From an uncultured Nitrospira sp. (lineage in GTDB: Bacteria; Nitrospirota; Nitrospiria; Nitrospirales; Nitrospiraceae): a stretch of DNA of 64,000 nucleotides. The notes beneath the pieces are model-generated. The model was given only the letters and a program-made list of their open reading frames with translations, searched no databases and had not been told where the DNA came from. The translations under genes and the position numbers were made by a program. The stretch's first letter is position 1; every line of letters starts with the position of its first letter. The stretch is taken from NCBI GenBank assembly GCA_902500785.1, contig CABVRW010000014.1, positions 1 through 64,000 of the forward strand, read 5' to 3'. Positions 35,194-45,085 of the stretch are shown piece by piece.

Positions 35194-36948
35194 CTACATC
35201 TGCTCAGGGGCTGATACGCCCAGCACCTGTAACCCGTTTCGGACCACCTGCTGCACCGCCCACATCAGTGCCAGTCGAGCACCCGTCAGGCTCGGCGCCA
35301 CCGCCTCCGACGGCCGGCTTGAAGAACTTGTCGACTCGATAGAGACAGCCGTTCCCGCGTCGCTGTCTGGTGCCGGAGGTAAAATACGGTGCTTGTTGTA
35401 AAAGGGGTGCACCATACCCGCCAGCTCACGAAGGTAGTAGGCCATTCTGTGCGGCTCCAGTTCCACGGCACTTGCCTGTAACACGACCGGGAACACAGAC
35501 AATTTTCGAATGAGCGCGATTTCATCGGGGTCTTCGAGCAAATGGAGATCTGCCTGACTCGGGAACGGACAGGGAATGCCTCGCGATGCCGCCACACGCC
35601 GAAGGCTGGCAATCCTCGCATGCACATATTGCACATAATAGACGGGGTTCTCTTGCGATTGTTGCTTAGCTAATTCCAAATCGAAGTCCAGATGAGTGCT
35701 GGAATCACGCATGAGAAAGAAAAATTTGGCTGCATCCGCGCCAACCTCATCCATCACCTCGCGAAGCGTGATGAACTCTCCGGACCGCTTCGACATCTCC
35801 ACCTTCTGGCCGCCGCGCAGAAGATTCACCATCTGCACCAGCACGACCCGCAACCGTTCCTTCGGATAGCCATAGGCCTGTACCACCGCCTGCATCCGTG
35901 GAATGTAACCGTGATGGTCGGCGCCCCACACGTCAACGAGGAGATCATACCCCCGCCGTAACTTGTCCCGATGGTAGGCAATGTCGGAGGCTAGATAGGT
36001 ATAGTCGCCTTCCTGTTTGCGAACGACGCGATCCTTTTCATCCCCGAATGCCGAAGAGCGAAACCACTGCGCGCCATCCTGATCGAACAATAGGTCGCGA
36101 GCCTTGAGTTCACCCAACACTTGGTCCACGGTGCCCGAAGTTAATAATGAGGCTTCGCTGAACCAGGAATCGAAGACGATCCCAAAGGTTTCCAGATCTT
36201 GTCGAATGAGGGTCAGTAACTCGCGGTAGGCAACGTCTTTACTCCGTTGTTCCGCCTCAACCGTGGGCAATGAAACGAGGCCCTCGCCCTCTTCCTCTTT
36301 CACACGTGCCGCCACCGCGCGAATATAGTCACCGTGATACCCATCTTCGGGAAACGTCACGGACTTCCCGCAGGACTCCAGGTACCGCGCTAGCACTGAG
36401 ACCCCCAGCAGCTTCATCTGTCGGCCGGCATCGTTGATGTAATATTCGCTGACCACCTCATGGCCGGTGGCCGTCAAGAGTCGAACCAGGGCTTGCCCTA
36501 CCGCAGCGCCTCGTCCATGCCCCACATGCAACGGGCCGGTCGGGTTCGCGCTGACATACTCCACCAATACTCGTCGCCCCTGACCCAATTGGCTGTGCCC
36601 ATACCTGGCGCCCTGCGCTTCGATCGCATGCAGCACATCCATCCAGAGCTGCCGCTTGACCGTAAGATTCAAGAACCCTGGTCGCGCGATTTCGACACGA
36701 CTGAACAACGTGTCTCGCTGCTCGATGTGATCGATAATAATCTGCGCGATTTCAAACGGAGGCCGTCGCTCCGAAGCAGACAAGGACATGGCGACGGTGC
36801 ATGACATATCGCCCCATTCGGGCCGTTTCGGAGCCTCGAGATTGATAACCGGCATCTGCTCAAGCTTGAGCGTCCCTCGTTGCTGCGCCAAACGAAGCGC
36901 CTCGACCAGCGCCTGACTGACCTTATCTTGGACCACACCCTGAGTCAC
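35194..36948 (-). CDS. argS: Arginyl-tRNA synthetase
   Basis: 584 residues, normal length. Landmarks: EYVSANPTGPLHVGHGRGAAVG (class I HIGH signature as HVGH), VEMSKRSGEFITLREVMDEVGADAAKFFFL (KMSKR-like loop reads MSKRSG) and the C-terminal DALR anticodon-binding domain (YYVQYVHARIASL, YYLRELAG). The start codon is GTG with GAGGG upstream. The stop lies 13 bases before tgt. Confidence 0.95.
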   Translation of the reverse strand: MTQGVVQDKVSQALVEALRLAQQRGTLKLEQMPVINLEAPKRPEWGDMSCTVAMSLSASERRPPFEIAQIIIDHIEQRDTLFSRVEIARPGFLNLTVKRQLWMDVLHAIEAQGARYGHSQLGQGRRVLVEYVSANPTGPLHVGHGRGAAVGQALVRLLTATGHEVVSEYYINDAGRQMKLLGVSVLARYLESCGKSVTFPEDGYHGDYIRAVAARVKEEEGEGLVSLPTVEAEQRSKDVAYRELLTLIRQDLETFGIVFDSWFSEASLLTSGTVDQVLGELKARDLLFDQDGAQWFRSSAFGDEKDRVVRKQEGDYTYLASDIAYHRDKLRRGYDLLVDVWGADHHGYIPRMQAVVQAYGYPKERLRVVLVQMVNLLRGGQKVEMSKRSGEFITLREVMDEVGADAAKFFFLMRDSSTHLDFDLELAKQQSQENPVYYVQYVHARIASLRRVAASRGIPCPFPSQADLHLLEDPDEIALIRKLSVFPVVLQASAVELEPHRMAYYLRELAGMVHPFYNKHRILPPAPDSDAGTAVSIESTSSSSRPSEAVAPSLTGARLALMWAVQQVVRNGLQVLGVSAPEQM

Positions 36949-37032
36949 AAAAATCCCTCTAAGTCTGCGTGGAAACAGCGAAAATTAATCTCGCAATCTA
37001 GCACACCAAGAAATGAGAGACAAGATCGAGAA

Positions 37033-38067
37033 CTAGACGATGGAGACCGTCTGTCGCTTCACCAATAGCAGTTGACAGGCCTCGATGATGCGCTTTGGAG
37101 CAATCTGAAGACACACTCGCTCCCCACAAGCTGCCACGCTGCTCCAGATGGGACAGACACAGGGTGCCCCCGATAAAATCGACACCGTGCGACCAACCGG
37201 AGCCCATCGGCGTGATGATGTAGGGCCAAAACACGCAATGGTAGGAATCGACAAGGCCGCGGCGAGGTGCGTCATGCCAGAATCGTGTCCAAGATAAAGC
37301 TTCGCATGCGATAACACTCCTGCGGCCACCATTACATCCAACCCGCGAATGACCGGCACGCCAATCTCCAACGCGGCAAGCACCTGCTCTACGGCCTCAC
37401 GATCCGCCGGTCCCTCCAGCAACATGGGAGTCATGCCGGCTTGAGACAACCACTCGATCACAGGCACCAGACGCCTTGCCTCCAAACACTTACGCGCGCT
37501 GCCGCTCCCCGGATGAATCACCACCGGCTGCGCCCGACTGTCACAGTTGAATCCCTGAAGAATCCGCCTGCCCTGTTCACGAATAGCCGAGGAAAGCAGC
37601 AGGGATGTGCTGGCCACCGGCTCGTCTCCTCTCATGTGAATCGCTTCGAGGTACCGAGCCGATTGATGTGCGGCGAGCAAATCGGTGGATGAAGCGGATT
37701 TCAGGCAAGAGCGCTCGACGCCAGAGGCGTGAAGTGTATTGCCGACGACTCCTTCTGTATCCGGTAGCCACCCGACAGCGAGATCACAGTGGCCTAGCCA
37801 GCCGGCAAATGCCGAAGTAAGGCTGTCGAACCCAGTAAAGAGTTGACTCAGATAGGTTGACTCCAGGGGGAAGACCCAATCAACCTCTCCAGCCTCACGT
37901 AATAGCACTCCCACGGATTCTCCGGCCAGGAGTGCAATTTCGTGCTGAGGGAACCGACGTCGAAGCGCGAGGAGAGCAGGACGGGCCAAAAGCACATCGC
38001 CCAAGGCACCGGGATGAATAACCAGTATCCCGCGTCTACCGACTCCCGGACGATGGTGCATAGTCAC
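37033..38067 (-). CDS. ADP-heptose:LPS heptosyltransferase-like glycosyltransferase (GT9)
   Basis: 344 residues of the GT9 family: HPGALGDVLLARPALLALRRRFP at the N-terminus and VVIHPGSGSARKC, DSGMTHLAAALSIPTIACFGPTS in the C-terminal ADP-heptose-binding half. Such enzymes add heptose to the lipopolysaccharide core. The GTG at 38067 overlaps the mobA stop by four bases (GTGA), and an ATG two codons later is an alternative start. Acceptor specificity cannot be told from sequence. Confidence 0.85.
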   Translation of the reverse strand: MTMHHRPGVGRRGILVIHPGALGDVLLARPALLALRRRFPQHEIALLAGESVGVLLREAGEVDWVFPLESTYLSQLFTGFDSLTSAFAGWLGHCDLAVGWLPDTEGVVGNTLHASGVERSCLKSASSTDLLAAHQSARYLEAIHMRGDEPVASTSLLLSSAIREQGRRILQGFNCDSRAQPVVIHPGSGSARKCLEARRLVPVIEWLSQAGMTPMLLEGPADREAVEQVLAALEIGVPVIRGLDVMVAAGVLSHAKLYLGHDSGMTHLAAALSIPTIACFGPTSSRRWAPVGRTVSILSGAPCVCPIWSSVAACGERVCLQIAPKRIIEACQLLLVKRQTVSIV

Positions 38068-38687
38068 AGTTTGTCAGAAGTCGGTGACTCGGCAAATGCC
38101 AAGTCTTCCGGCGTATTAATATTCTGGAACGACCGCAACCCTATTCCGAAAGACGAGAACTTCTCGGCGCCTACAACGTCAACCCGTAGCTCTTCCTTTT
38201 GAAATAGGTTTTGGATCTTCAGGTCATGTCGTTCAGCCATGGTCTTGAGGAATTGTGCGCAGCGTTTCGAATACACAGCATGCATGGGTTGGAACCGCCC
38301 TCCGAGCTCAGCGACAACCACATCCGCCGCTTCATCAAAAGACACCATATAACGAATCACCTTTGTGTCTAGAAACGGCATGTCACAGGCCACAGCAAAT
38401 ACCCTCGGCTGAGAGGCCGCCATCAGGCCCGTATACAGTCCGCCCAAACTACCGGCATCTGGAATCGCATCATAGGCAACCTGGCAGCCATGTACATCAA
38501 GCGAAGGGATGGGTTCAGCGAGAACCACAATGGTCTCAGCGAAGATGCTCATCAAAAGAGTGCGTGTTCGATCAAATACACTCGCTCCACCGACTCTCAA
38601 AAAACGTTTGTCGTGTCCCATTCGTCGGCTCTTTCCACCGGCAATCAGGACCCCAGAGACATTCTCTATGACATGCCTGCTCATCCC
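38064..38687 (-). CDS. mobA: Molybdenum cofactor guanylyltransferase MobA
   Basis: 207 residues. The nucleotide-binding signature GVLIAGGKSRRMGHDKRFLRVGG is present, as are PDAGSLGGLYTGL and VFAVACDMPFLD. MobA attaches GMP to molybdopterin to form the bis-MGD cofactor needed by DMSO-reductase-family enzymes, including NXR. ATG 38687 is used because the signature begins a few residues later. It is co-transcribed with the GT9 gene. Confidence 0.9.
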   Translation of the reverse strand, partial: GMSRHVIENVSGVLIAGGKSRRMGHDKRFLRVGGASVFDRTRTLLMSIFAETIVVLAEPIPSLDVHGCQVAYDAIPDAGSLGGLYTGLMAASQPRVFAVACDMPFLDTKVIRYMVSFDEAADVVVAELGGRFQPMHAVYSKRCAQFLKTMAERHDLKIQNLFQKEELRVDVVGAEKFSSFGIGLRSFQNINTPEDLAFAESPTSDKL

Positions 38688-38712
38688 GCTGTATCCCTTA
38701 TGAAGTCGAACC

Positions 38713-38746
38713 AAAAAAACGAGGGGGTGAGTTTCCTCACCCCCTC
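38713..38746 (-). terminator. Strong rho-independent terminator of the first oxidase operon
   Basis: Arms 38721-38731 and 38736-38746 (GAGGGGGTGAG/CTCACCCCCTC), four-base loop TTTC, followed on the minus strand by seven T (38713-38719). It closes the operon whose last gene ends at 38781. Confidence 0.92.
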
Positions 38747-38780
38747 TTCGAGCACAGGCGCTACCTAGTCCGAGTGTCGC

Positions 38781-40565
38781 TTACAGGACCTTGCCCTTCT
38801 TCTTATTGGCTCGACGGGTCAACATCCATCCTTCCAGCAACACCACTCCAACTGCGATCACAGCTGGATAAATATACACTTCCTGAGGAATAGGAGGTTG
38901 AAGGATCGTGTAATAGAAGGCAGACACGGCCATCTTTCGTCCCGCATCCCCGTTGTGCCCATCCCAGGCAAAGAAAACCATCGGAATATACTTTCCGATG
39001 TCGAACCGGGTGTACTCATCATAATCATCTTTGTCGCCCTTAAGCGGGCGAGAGATCATAACCGTCCACTGCCCATTCTTCCACTCAGCCTTCAATAGTT
39101 TAACTTTTTCTTCGAAATCATCACGCTCTTCGAAGTCCTGATCCCACCCGGTTCCCCTGAATGACCTTAAAGAACCATCCGATTCCCACTTTAGAATATC
39201 GGCGTTGAACTTCACATCACCGAACAAATATCGTGGCTTAAACGGAGCAGGAATCTCCTGCCACTTGATCGGAAATTGGAATGCAATACCATCGTTATAG
39301 ACGGCATAATTGTTCTGAGCCGCAGCGATCGACCCCTCTTCTCCGGTCTTAGGCGCCTGCTCCTTCACACCGAAATTTTCGACATTGACTTGAGTCGGCG
39401 CCCAAGGGAGCTTTCCCTCTGCGACGCTTTTCGTTCGATCATCCCACTGGATAAGGTATACAACGTCTTTGTCGTTGTACAACGATCTCACCCAGATATC
39501 GTCGATACGATTGACGAAGTTACGCGGCTTATGGGTGATCTGACCGCCCATTGCAACATAACGACGGCCCTGCTTCTTCCACATCTCATTCTCGGGGTCG
39601 TTTGAAATTTCACCTTCGACCGGTGCGGAAGGAACCACGAAATTAATTTTCGGCTTGTCTGTGAGTGGATCAATGCTAAGGGGCTTACCCTCTGCATCAC
39701 GCTCGCAAAGGGAGTTCACGAAATTGGCAATGCTCCAACGATCTTCAACAGACGTACTGTCCGCAAATGACGGCATCGGAGTACCGTTTACACCCGTGGA
39801 GAAGGTACGGAAAATATTCCGCACGTTATACGGATCCTGCCGGCTGCCTCTGAAGTTCCAGCACTTATGCCAATCGGCCGGTTGAATAGAAAATCCCCAG
39901 TCATCTTTCAGATTGAAGGCATTTCCATCCCCACGACCTTCCACACCATGGCACTCAATACACTTCTTGTCGACGATCAACTGAGCACCCTTCTTGATAC
40001 TCTCCTCAGTTGCCTCCACAGGCTTGATCGTACCAAGCTGGAGTATGGTCTGACTCTCAGATTCCTTGTCCGTGAATTTTCTATCCTTCACCAATTGAGT
40101 CGTGACGAAGGACAAGACCTGGATACGCTGCTCTTCCGTCAGAATACCTTCCCATGGGGGCATGGCCGAACCAGGAAGACCATGCGTGACCGTGTCCAGT
40201 AGGTCATTTTTTCCAGAGTCAGGATTCTTCTCGTTGTAATTGAACAGCGGCAACTCTCCGCTCGCAGTATGGCGGATTTTGAATGTGCCCTGATTAAAAT
40301 TCCTCGGACGTGGCCACAAGCGATCAGCACCAGGCCCGTCCCCGGCGCCGTCCACACCATGACACCACACACACTTAGTAAAATAGACGCGCTTCCCCGC
40401 TTCGATCATTTCGGCAGGAGGAGCTGGCGACAAGTCCCCTTTTGCAAAGCCTTCCGGAAGATCTTCAGCCTGGCCCACTCCCACCACACATGCGGAGATG
40501 AGAAGGGCACCTAAGGCTGCCCCGATAATCGGGGCCGCCTTTACGTTCATACGAAGTTTGCTCAT
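38781..40565 (-). CDS. Diheme cytochrome c fused to a gamma-type (EBDH-like) domain
   Basis: 594 residues: signal peptide (residues about 8-33), cytochrome c domain 1 (CVWCH at C65), domain 2 (CIECH at C202), a C-terminal domain of the ethylbenzene dehydrogenase gamma type (VRSLYNDKDVVYLIQWDDRTKS, WTVMISRPLKGDKDD, FFAWDGHNGDAGRKMAVSAFYY) and a last membrane helix (YIYPAVIAVGVVLLEGWML). Where copies at 14.4 and 21 kb have CMGQ, this one reads LFGD, so the Met ligand is missing. Last gene of the oxidase operon; probably a periplasm-facing electron-entry subunit. GTGAGG precedes ATG 40565. Confidence 0.85.
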   Translation of the reverse strand: MSKLRMNVKAAPIIGAALGALLISACVVGVGQAEDLPEGFAKGDLSPAPPAEMIEAGKRVYFTKCVWCHGVDGAGDGPGADRLWPRPRNFNQGTFKIRHTASGELPLFNYNEKNPDSGKNDLLDTVTHGLPGSAMPPWEGILTEEQRIQVLSFVTTQLVKDRKFTDKESESQTILQLGTIKPVEATEESIKKGAQLIVDKKCIECHGVEGRGDGNAFNLKDDWGFSIQPADWHKCWNFRGSRQDPYNVRNIFRTFSTGVNGTPMPSFADSTSVEDRWSIANFVNSLCERDAEGKPLSIDPLTDKPKINFVVPSAPVEGEISNDPENEMWKKQGRRYVAMGGQITHKPRNFVNRIDDIWVRSLYNDKDVVYLIQWDDRTKSVAEGKLPWAPTQVNVENFGVKEQAPKTGEEGSIAAAQNNYAVYNDGIAFQFPIKWQEIPAPFKPRYLFGDVKFNADILKWESDGSLRSFRGTGWDQDFEERDDFEEKVKLLKAEWKNGQWTVMISRPLKGDKDDYDEYTRFDIGKYIPMVFFAWDGHNGDAGRKMAVSAFYYTILQPPIPQEVYIYPAVIAVGVVLLEGWMLTRRANKKKGKVL

Positions 40566-40612
40566 TGTTAACCTCACCACCTGTTCTCCCAGGTTGTTTG
40601 TAAGATTCAGGA

Positions 40613-41650
40613 TTAGTCCCATGTCCGAGGATAGTATCCCGTGTGCCAATATTCGAACAGGATCACCTTCCAAATTTCATCCGTTGTCAGGTGCTGTTCC
40701 CATGGTGGCATGACTGAGGCCCAAGGGAATCCTTCGTTCGGCAAACCGATTCCGCCCTTCGCGACACGCCAGAAAATGAATGTTTCCTGCAGCTGTGCGA
40801 TGGTTCCTGGATCTGTGAAGTTCGCCGGAATCGGATTAAACGCAAAGGCGTGGAGACCCCGGCCGTTCAGGTTGTCTCCGTGACAGAAGTGACAGTTCTG
40901 GAAGAATATTTCTCCGCCTTCCCGAACGTATTTGAGATATCCTTCAGCCTTGTCATCCCAGGGATTTGCGTTGGGGGCCATCAGTCTCCCCATTCCCTGC
41001 TCAACGATCAATTTATTGCTGTAGTCTTGGTCGTACTTCCCTTCGAGATTCACCCGGTAGGGATTCTGTGATGTTTGCAGCGTGTACGTCTTACCATGCA
41101 CCTTTGTACTAGCAGGTGGGGCAGGATGCACTGTTCGCAACTCGATCGGCTCATCAATACTTGGCTTCATGGTCATGAATGAGAACCCACCGATGAGTAA
41201 CGGCAGCAGAATCAAATACATCGTGCGGAGGGCTTTGTGGAATCCAGTATTCGCATCCAGAACATTGAGAATCGGCTGACGAAATTTCTTCCAGTCTTCT
41301 TCGTTTGCTGAAACCCACATGAATACAGCCACGAACGAGACGGTTCCGTACATCGCACGCACGCTGAATGGAATCGGCGGATAGATACGGAACTTGAGAT
41401 AGGTCTGGATAAAGACCCAAAACAACACACCCTGCCAGAACCTAGGAAATGCAACTCCCATTGAATTAGCCAAATAACTCAGGCCAGCGAAGCCAGCCAC
41501 GAAGATGGCCAGCTCACTCAATACCTGCATGGGCATGTAGCCCTCAACGAGCCTGATGGTGTTCGAGGGAATTACTCCGAAGATCATACCGATCAACATG
41601 AGCAGTCCCAGGACGCCGATCAATGCCACGACTGACATTAATGCTTTCAT
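40613..41650 (-). CDS. Membrane protein with C-terminal cytochrome c domain
   Basis: 345 residues. Four to five membrane helices occupy residues 1-165 (MKALMSVVALIGVLGLLMLIG, VLSELAIFVAGFAGLSYL, FWQGVLFWVFIQTYL, YLILLPLLIGGFSFM). The periplasmic part holds one CxxCH (CHFCH at C253) in GGEIFFQNCHFCHGDNLNG and ends with MPPWEQHLTTDEIWKVILFEYW, a standard class I cytochrome c ending with a Met ligand. Third of four large genes in the first oxidase operon. Confidence 0.85.
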   Translation of the reverse strand: MKALMSVVALIGVLGLLMLIGMIFGVIPSNTIRLVEGYMPMQVLSELAIFVAGFAGLSYLANSMGVAFPRFWQGVLFWVFIQTYLKFRIYPPIPFSVRAMYGTVSFVAVFMWVSANEEDWKKFRQPILNVLDANTGFHKALRTMYLILLPLLIGGFSFMTMKPSIDEPIELRTVHPAPPASTKVHGKTYTLQTSQNPYRVNLEGKYDQDYSNKLIVEQGMGRLMAPNANPWDDKAEGYLKYVREGGEIFFQNCHFCHGDNLNGRGLHAFAFNPIPANFTDPGTIAQLQETFIFWRVAKGGIGLPNEGFPWASVMPPWEQHLTTDEIWKVILFEYWHTGYYPRTWD

Positions 41651-41702
41651 GTCCTCATCTCCCTTTCTTCCGCAGTAGCAACCTGATCCCTATACCTCGC
41701 AG

Positions 41703-43016
41703 CTAGGAAGCCTTGGGGGGCTCCTTCCCTTCCTGCACTTGCGAGAGGTAATCAACAATCTTCTTAAGCGCGCCGGCGCTGAGCTTTTGTCCGAACACCT
41801 TAGGCATCGTATTGTCAGGGAAGCCCTTCACGACATAAGCGCTGGGCTCGATGATGGATTCCATAATGTAGTCGGAAACGCTCTTAGCCTTGCCCTTATA
41901 CTCCTTGTCTTTGATTCTCAGAGGAGCGTTCGTGCCTTCGACCAGCTTCGGACCGATTGTTCCGACCGCACCAGCAATACCAGGAATGGTGTGGCAAGCT
42001 ACACATTGGCCCTTGGCAAAAATCTGATCCACTGGCTCAGTTCCGTCCGCCATTAAAGCGCTGGCTCCTGGCTTAGCATCGCCCTCTGTCGGTGGCTTCG
42101 GGCGATCGGACTCTGGGATGAACTTCTCATAGGATTTCACGATTTCATCAAAACTAGGAGCCTCTCGACCTTCCCGGACATAGAGCCAAGTGTCAACTGC
42201 GGCAAGCTCAGCTATGGACAAAGAAATTGGTGGCTTATGAATGGCCGGCATCGGGCTGACTTTGTCATTGGTTCCTTTGACACCATAACCAGCGACTACG
42301 AAGCAGCTCGGGCATGAATGGGATTCAGCGATATACTCCTGAGCATTTTCTGCTGTACCGGAGCCTGGAAAGGCCTCCTTCTGGTCCGAGTCACGAGCGG
42401 CTGGGTTGCCCTTGTGATACCGCGGGTCATCGATCTGAGTTCCGGCGCGCTCGGGAAGGCCATCGAGATTTGGCGCGCGTTCACCCAACATTCCCTTATG
42501 GAAAGCGTGGCACAATGGGCATTGACCTTTACCGATGGCACCCTGAACCTTATTCTGACCGACCCCCCCGAAAATGATCTTCTCACCTTCGTCAGCCAGT
42601 TCAGTTTGCGGCATGTTACTGAAATCTTTCTTCTCTTCAATCGGCGGAAATCCACCCTCTACCTGGGGCAACCAATTTCCATATCCGGAAAGAGCGGCGG
42701 CGATGAAAAACATGAATCCGCCAATTTTCAGCAAGGCGCTGATATTCGTGAAATAGAGCGCCATCATGAAGGTCATCGAAGTAATCAACACCAGAGACAC
42801 AGGCAAAAGCCTGGACTCTGCAAAGAAATTCATCTTGTAATTGGCGACAGCCATAAAAAGGAGCATAGCGCCGATAATGCCGATGAACGTCTTGAAGACC
42901 GCACGCTTGTTTGCAACAGGGTCTGAAATGGAGGCCTTAAAATAAAACAGTAGGCCCACCAGGATCCCTAATGCAGGCCAGCCCATCGCTAAGGCCGCTT
43001 TAATGAGTTCAATCAC
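41703..43016 (-). CDS. Membrane-anchored cytochrome c with two hemes and one degenerate motif
   Basis: 437 residues; four helices between residues 1 and 115, then a periplasmic part with CPLCH (C166) and CVACH (C338). Between them is CPSCF (C235-C238-F239), a heme motif that has lost its histidine. Cytochrome c folds are supported by GQCPLCHAFHKG, PMPAIHKPPISLSIAEL, GQCVACHTIPG and TMPKVFGQKLSAGALKKIVDYLSQ. GTG start with AGGAGGT upstream. It follows the CydA-like gene and probably passes electrons to it. Confidence 0.85.
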   Translation of the reverse strand: MIELIKAALAMGWPALGILVGLLFYFKASISDPVANKRAVFKTFIGIIGAMLLFMAVANYKMNFFAESRLLPVSLVLITSMTFMMALYFTNISALLKIGGFMFFIAAALSGYGNWLPQVEGGFPPIEEKKDFSNMPQTELADEGEKIIFGGVGQNKVQGAIGKGQCPLCHAFHKGMLGERAPNLDGLPERAGTQIDDPRYHKGNPAARDSDQKEAFPGSGTAENAQEYIAESHSCPSCFVVAGYGVKGTNDKVSPMPAIHKPPISLSIAELAAVDTWLYVREGREAPSFDEIVKSYEKFIPESDRPKPPTEGDAKPGASALMADGTEPVDQIFAKGQCVACHTIPGIAGAVGTIGPKLVEGTNAPLRIKDKEYKGKAKSVSDYIMESIIEPSAYVVKGFPDNTMPKVFGQKLSAGALKKIVDYLSQVQEGKEPPKAS

Positions 43017-43103
43017 AGCTCAAACCTCCTGCAGGAGGGGAAGGCTCCGGCTGCGCGAGCAGCACAGATACCTTCCCTCATTGATTGGTTTCTTGCACTT
43101 TGA

Positions 43104-45023
43104 TTAGTGACCAACCGCTGGTGCTGCCGCTCTACCAGGCACTGCAGCCTTTGCCTCGACCGGCGCCTTCTTTGCAGCAAGGGCCCCCAACCAAAATACG
43201 AACATAATCGAAATCCAGAAGAACAGTACGTTGGCTGAAATCATGTTCGCAGCAAATCCAACCGTATGCGTATAAGCCCATGGGGAATTGTCACGCATGA
43301 TTTCGTTGACGTGCCAGAACAGCCTGACAGATGACCTAATGTACCCCATAAGCCCCATCATCCATGTAAAGGCTGTGGCCAACATAATGAGCGCGTATTG
43401 AGAGCGGGCTGAAATTTTACCCCACTCAATTGGCCCCATCTGCTTGGCGCCTTTCATCATGACGCTGTTAAGCGCGAACATGAAGAACAGGCAGGATAAC
43501 GTCGTAGCCACCTGCGGAACAGAGAGTCCGACACGCACGTTGGCTGGAATGTAGTAGCCATAGATAGCCAACAGAATGATGTTGAGGTACGCAAAGAAGA
43601 AGAAACATCCCATGAAGATGTTCCCGAACTTTGACCACGACACCGTAGAGACCTTATTGCCTCGCATGTACCATACAAAGCTCAAGACGGTTGTTGTAAT
43701 AATGACGTTGATGCCGCCATTCTTAGCTGACATAACACCGTAATTACCAAGCACCGGGTGCTGCTGACCACCCATGGCCTTCAACTCCGCCGGAGTCATG
43801 ACGATGGTGTGCGGAGTGATAAAGACCAGAAATCCGCAAGTCAATAAGAATACCAAGTACTTAATGTAGCGTTGGTATTTTTCCGCACCACGCATCCGAC
43901 CAAGCGCCTGCCAGAGATAATAGTTAGTGCTCAGGAAGAGAATTCCGATCATGGTTGCCTGAATGATAAACAACCAAGCAAGCAATCCACCCATCAGAGT
44001 AATACCCATCTGTTGACGATAGGCATAGACCTCACGCATCAACCAGTACCCTGCAAATGGCAAGGGAATCAGAAAGGCCACACCGAGGGCCATTGCGATA
44101 TAGCCCATCCAGTCGTAGTGAGCACGCTCCTCGTCCGTTTTTGCCGACAAGAAACGGTAGGCCGCATATGCCGCCACAACACCACCACCAAACGCCATGT
44201 TGCCAAGAATTCGATGTAGATTGAGCGGGTTCCACAATGCCGTGTGAATCACATGCCAAATGTTGCCAAGATACCGACCCTGTTCGTCCACGCCGGCAGG
44301 CGACATCATGAAACCGATCCAGGAATTCGCCAAGAACATCAAAATCGTGCCGATGACGTTCAAGACCACCGACATACTGAGGTGGATCCACTTCAGAAAC
44401 CCCTCCTTCATCTTGTCCCAGCCGTAATAATAGATGTAGAGGGTTCCACTTTCGGCCACGAACATCAATGCATAAATATGCATCACCGGCCTAAAGATAC
44501 CCGACAGGTACTGGAAGAAGGCTGGATAGAGAGTCAGGAAGGTAAAGATCAGAATTCCGCCCAAAATGGCTGTCAGAGAGTAGGCTGTGAGGCTGATCTT
44601 AATAAAGTCATAGGCCAGCTGATCATACCGCTTAGCCATGGCCTTATCCTTGGTCACAACACCCATGAACTCGATGACCATACAGAAAATAGGCACAGCC
44701 AAGACGAAGCTGCCATAGTAGAGGTGCTGTTGATTGGCGAACCACAGCAGGACCCGACTTTCAAAGTTATATCGCGGATAGTCCTTCTCGCTGTCCGTTG
44801 TCTTGGGAGCCGGTGGCCCCGAGACAATCCCTTCGGTCTTGTAATAAACGTCCTTGCCCTTCTCAACCTTTGCATCACCGCCCTCTTTTTTCTCGTCGGC
44901 AGCAGGAGCGCCACCGTCGCTAGCAAGGGCAGGGATCGCAACCAGAATAGGCAAGAGGAGGAGGCCGATCATTGCGCCTAGCGCCATGATCGACATCAAC
45001 TTCGTGCGGGTTACAGAGCCCAT
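43104..45023 (-). CDS. Cytochrome bd-like terminal oxidase subunit (CydA-like), copy 1
   Basis: 639 residues, about 13-14 membrane helices plus an N-terminal signal or helix with an acidic linker. Histidines fit bd-type heme ligands: NQQHLYYGSFVLAVPIFCMVIEF (compare CydA His19 region) and LHRILGNMAFGGGVVAAYAAYRFL (compare His186 region). The CydA quinol loop is not recognisable. A perfect AAGGAGGT precedes the ATG. This is the bd-like family proposed as terminal oxidase in Nitrospira. The c-heme neighbours suggest cytochrome c, rather than quinol, as electron donor. Confidence 0.85.
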   Translation of the reverse strand: MGSVTRTKLMSIMALGAMIGLLLLPILVAIPALASDGGAPAADEKKEGGDAKVEKGKDVYYKTEGIVSGPPAPKTTDSEKDYPRYNFESRVLLWFANQQHLYYGSFVLAVPIFCMVIEFMGVVTKDKAMAKRYDQLAYDFIKISLTAYSLTAILGGILIFTFLTLYPAFFQYLSGIFRPVMHIYALMFVAESGTLYIYYYGWDKMKEGFLKWIHLSMSVVLNVIGTILMFLANSWIGFMMSPAGVDEQGRYLGNIWHVIHTALWNPLNLHRILGNMAFGGGVVAAYAAYRFLSAKTDEERAHYDWMGYIAMALGVAFLIPLPFAGYWLMREVYAYRQQMGITLMGGLLAWLFIIQATMIGILFLSTNYYLWQALGRMRGAEKYQRYIKYLVFLLTCGFLVFITPHTIVMTPAELKAMGGQQHPVLGNYGVMSAKNGGINVIITTTVLSFVWYMRGNKVSTVSWSKFGNIFMGCFFFFAYLNIILLAIYGYYIPANVRVGLSVPQVATTLSCLFFMFALNSVMMKGAKQMGPIEWGKISARSQYALIMLATAFTWMMGLMGYIRSSVRLFWHVNEIMRDNSPWAYTHTVGFAANMISANVLFFWISIMFVFWLGALAAKKAPVEAKAAVPGRAAAPAVGH

Positions 45024-45085
45024 GGGTTACCTCCTTGATACATCGCGTACATGAACAACAACTTCAAAACCTTACTCCTCGAAAG

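Noticed and set aside
43104-45023. Heme-copper oxidase subunit I
   Set aside because: The HxxxY and HH copper-site pattern of subunit I is not present; the helices and histidines fit the bd-like family instead.
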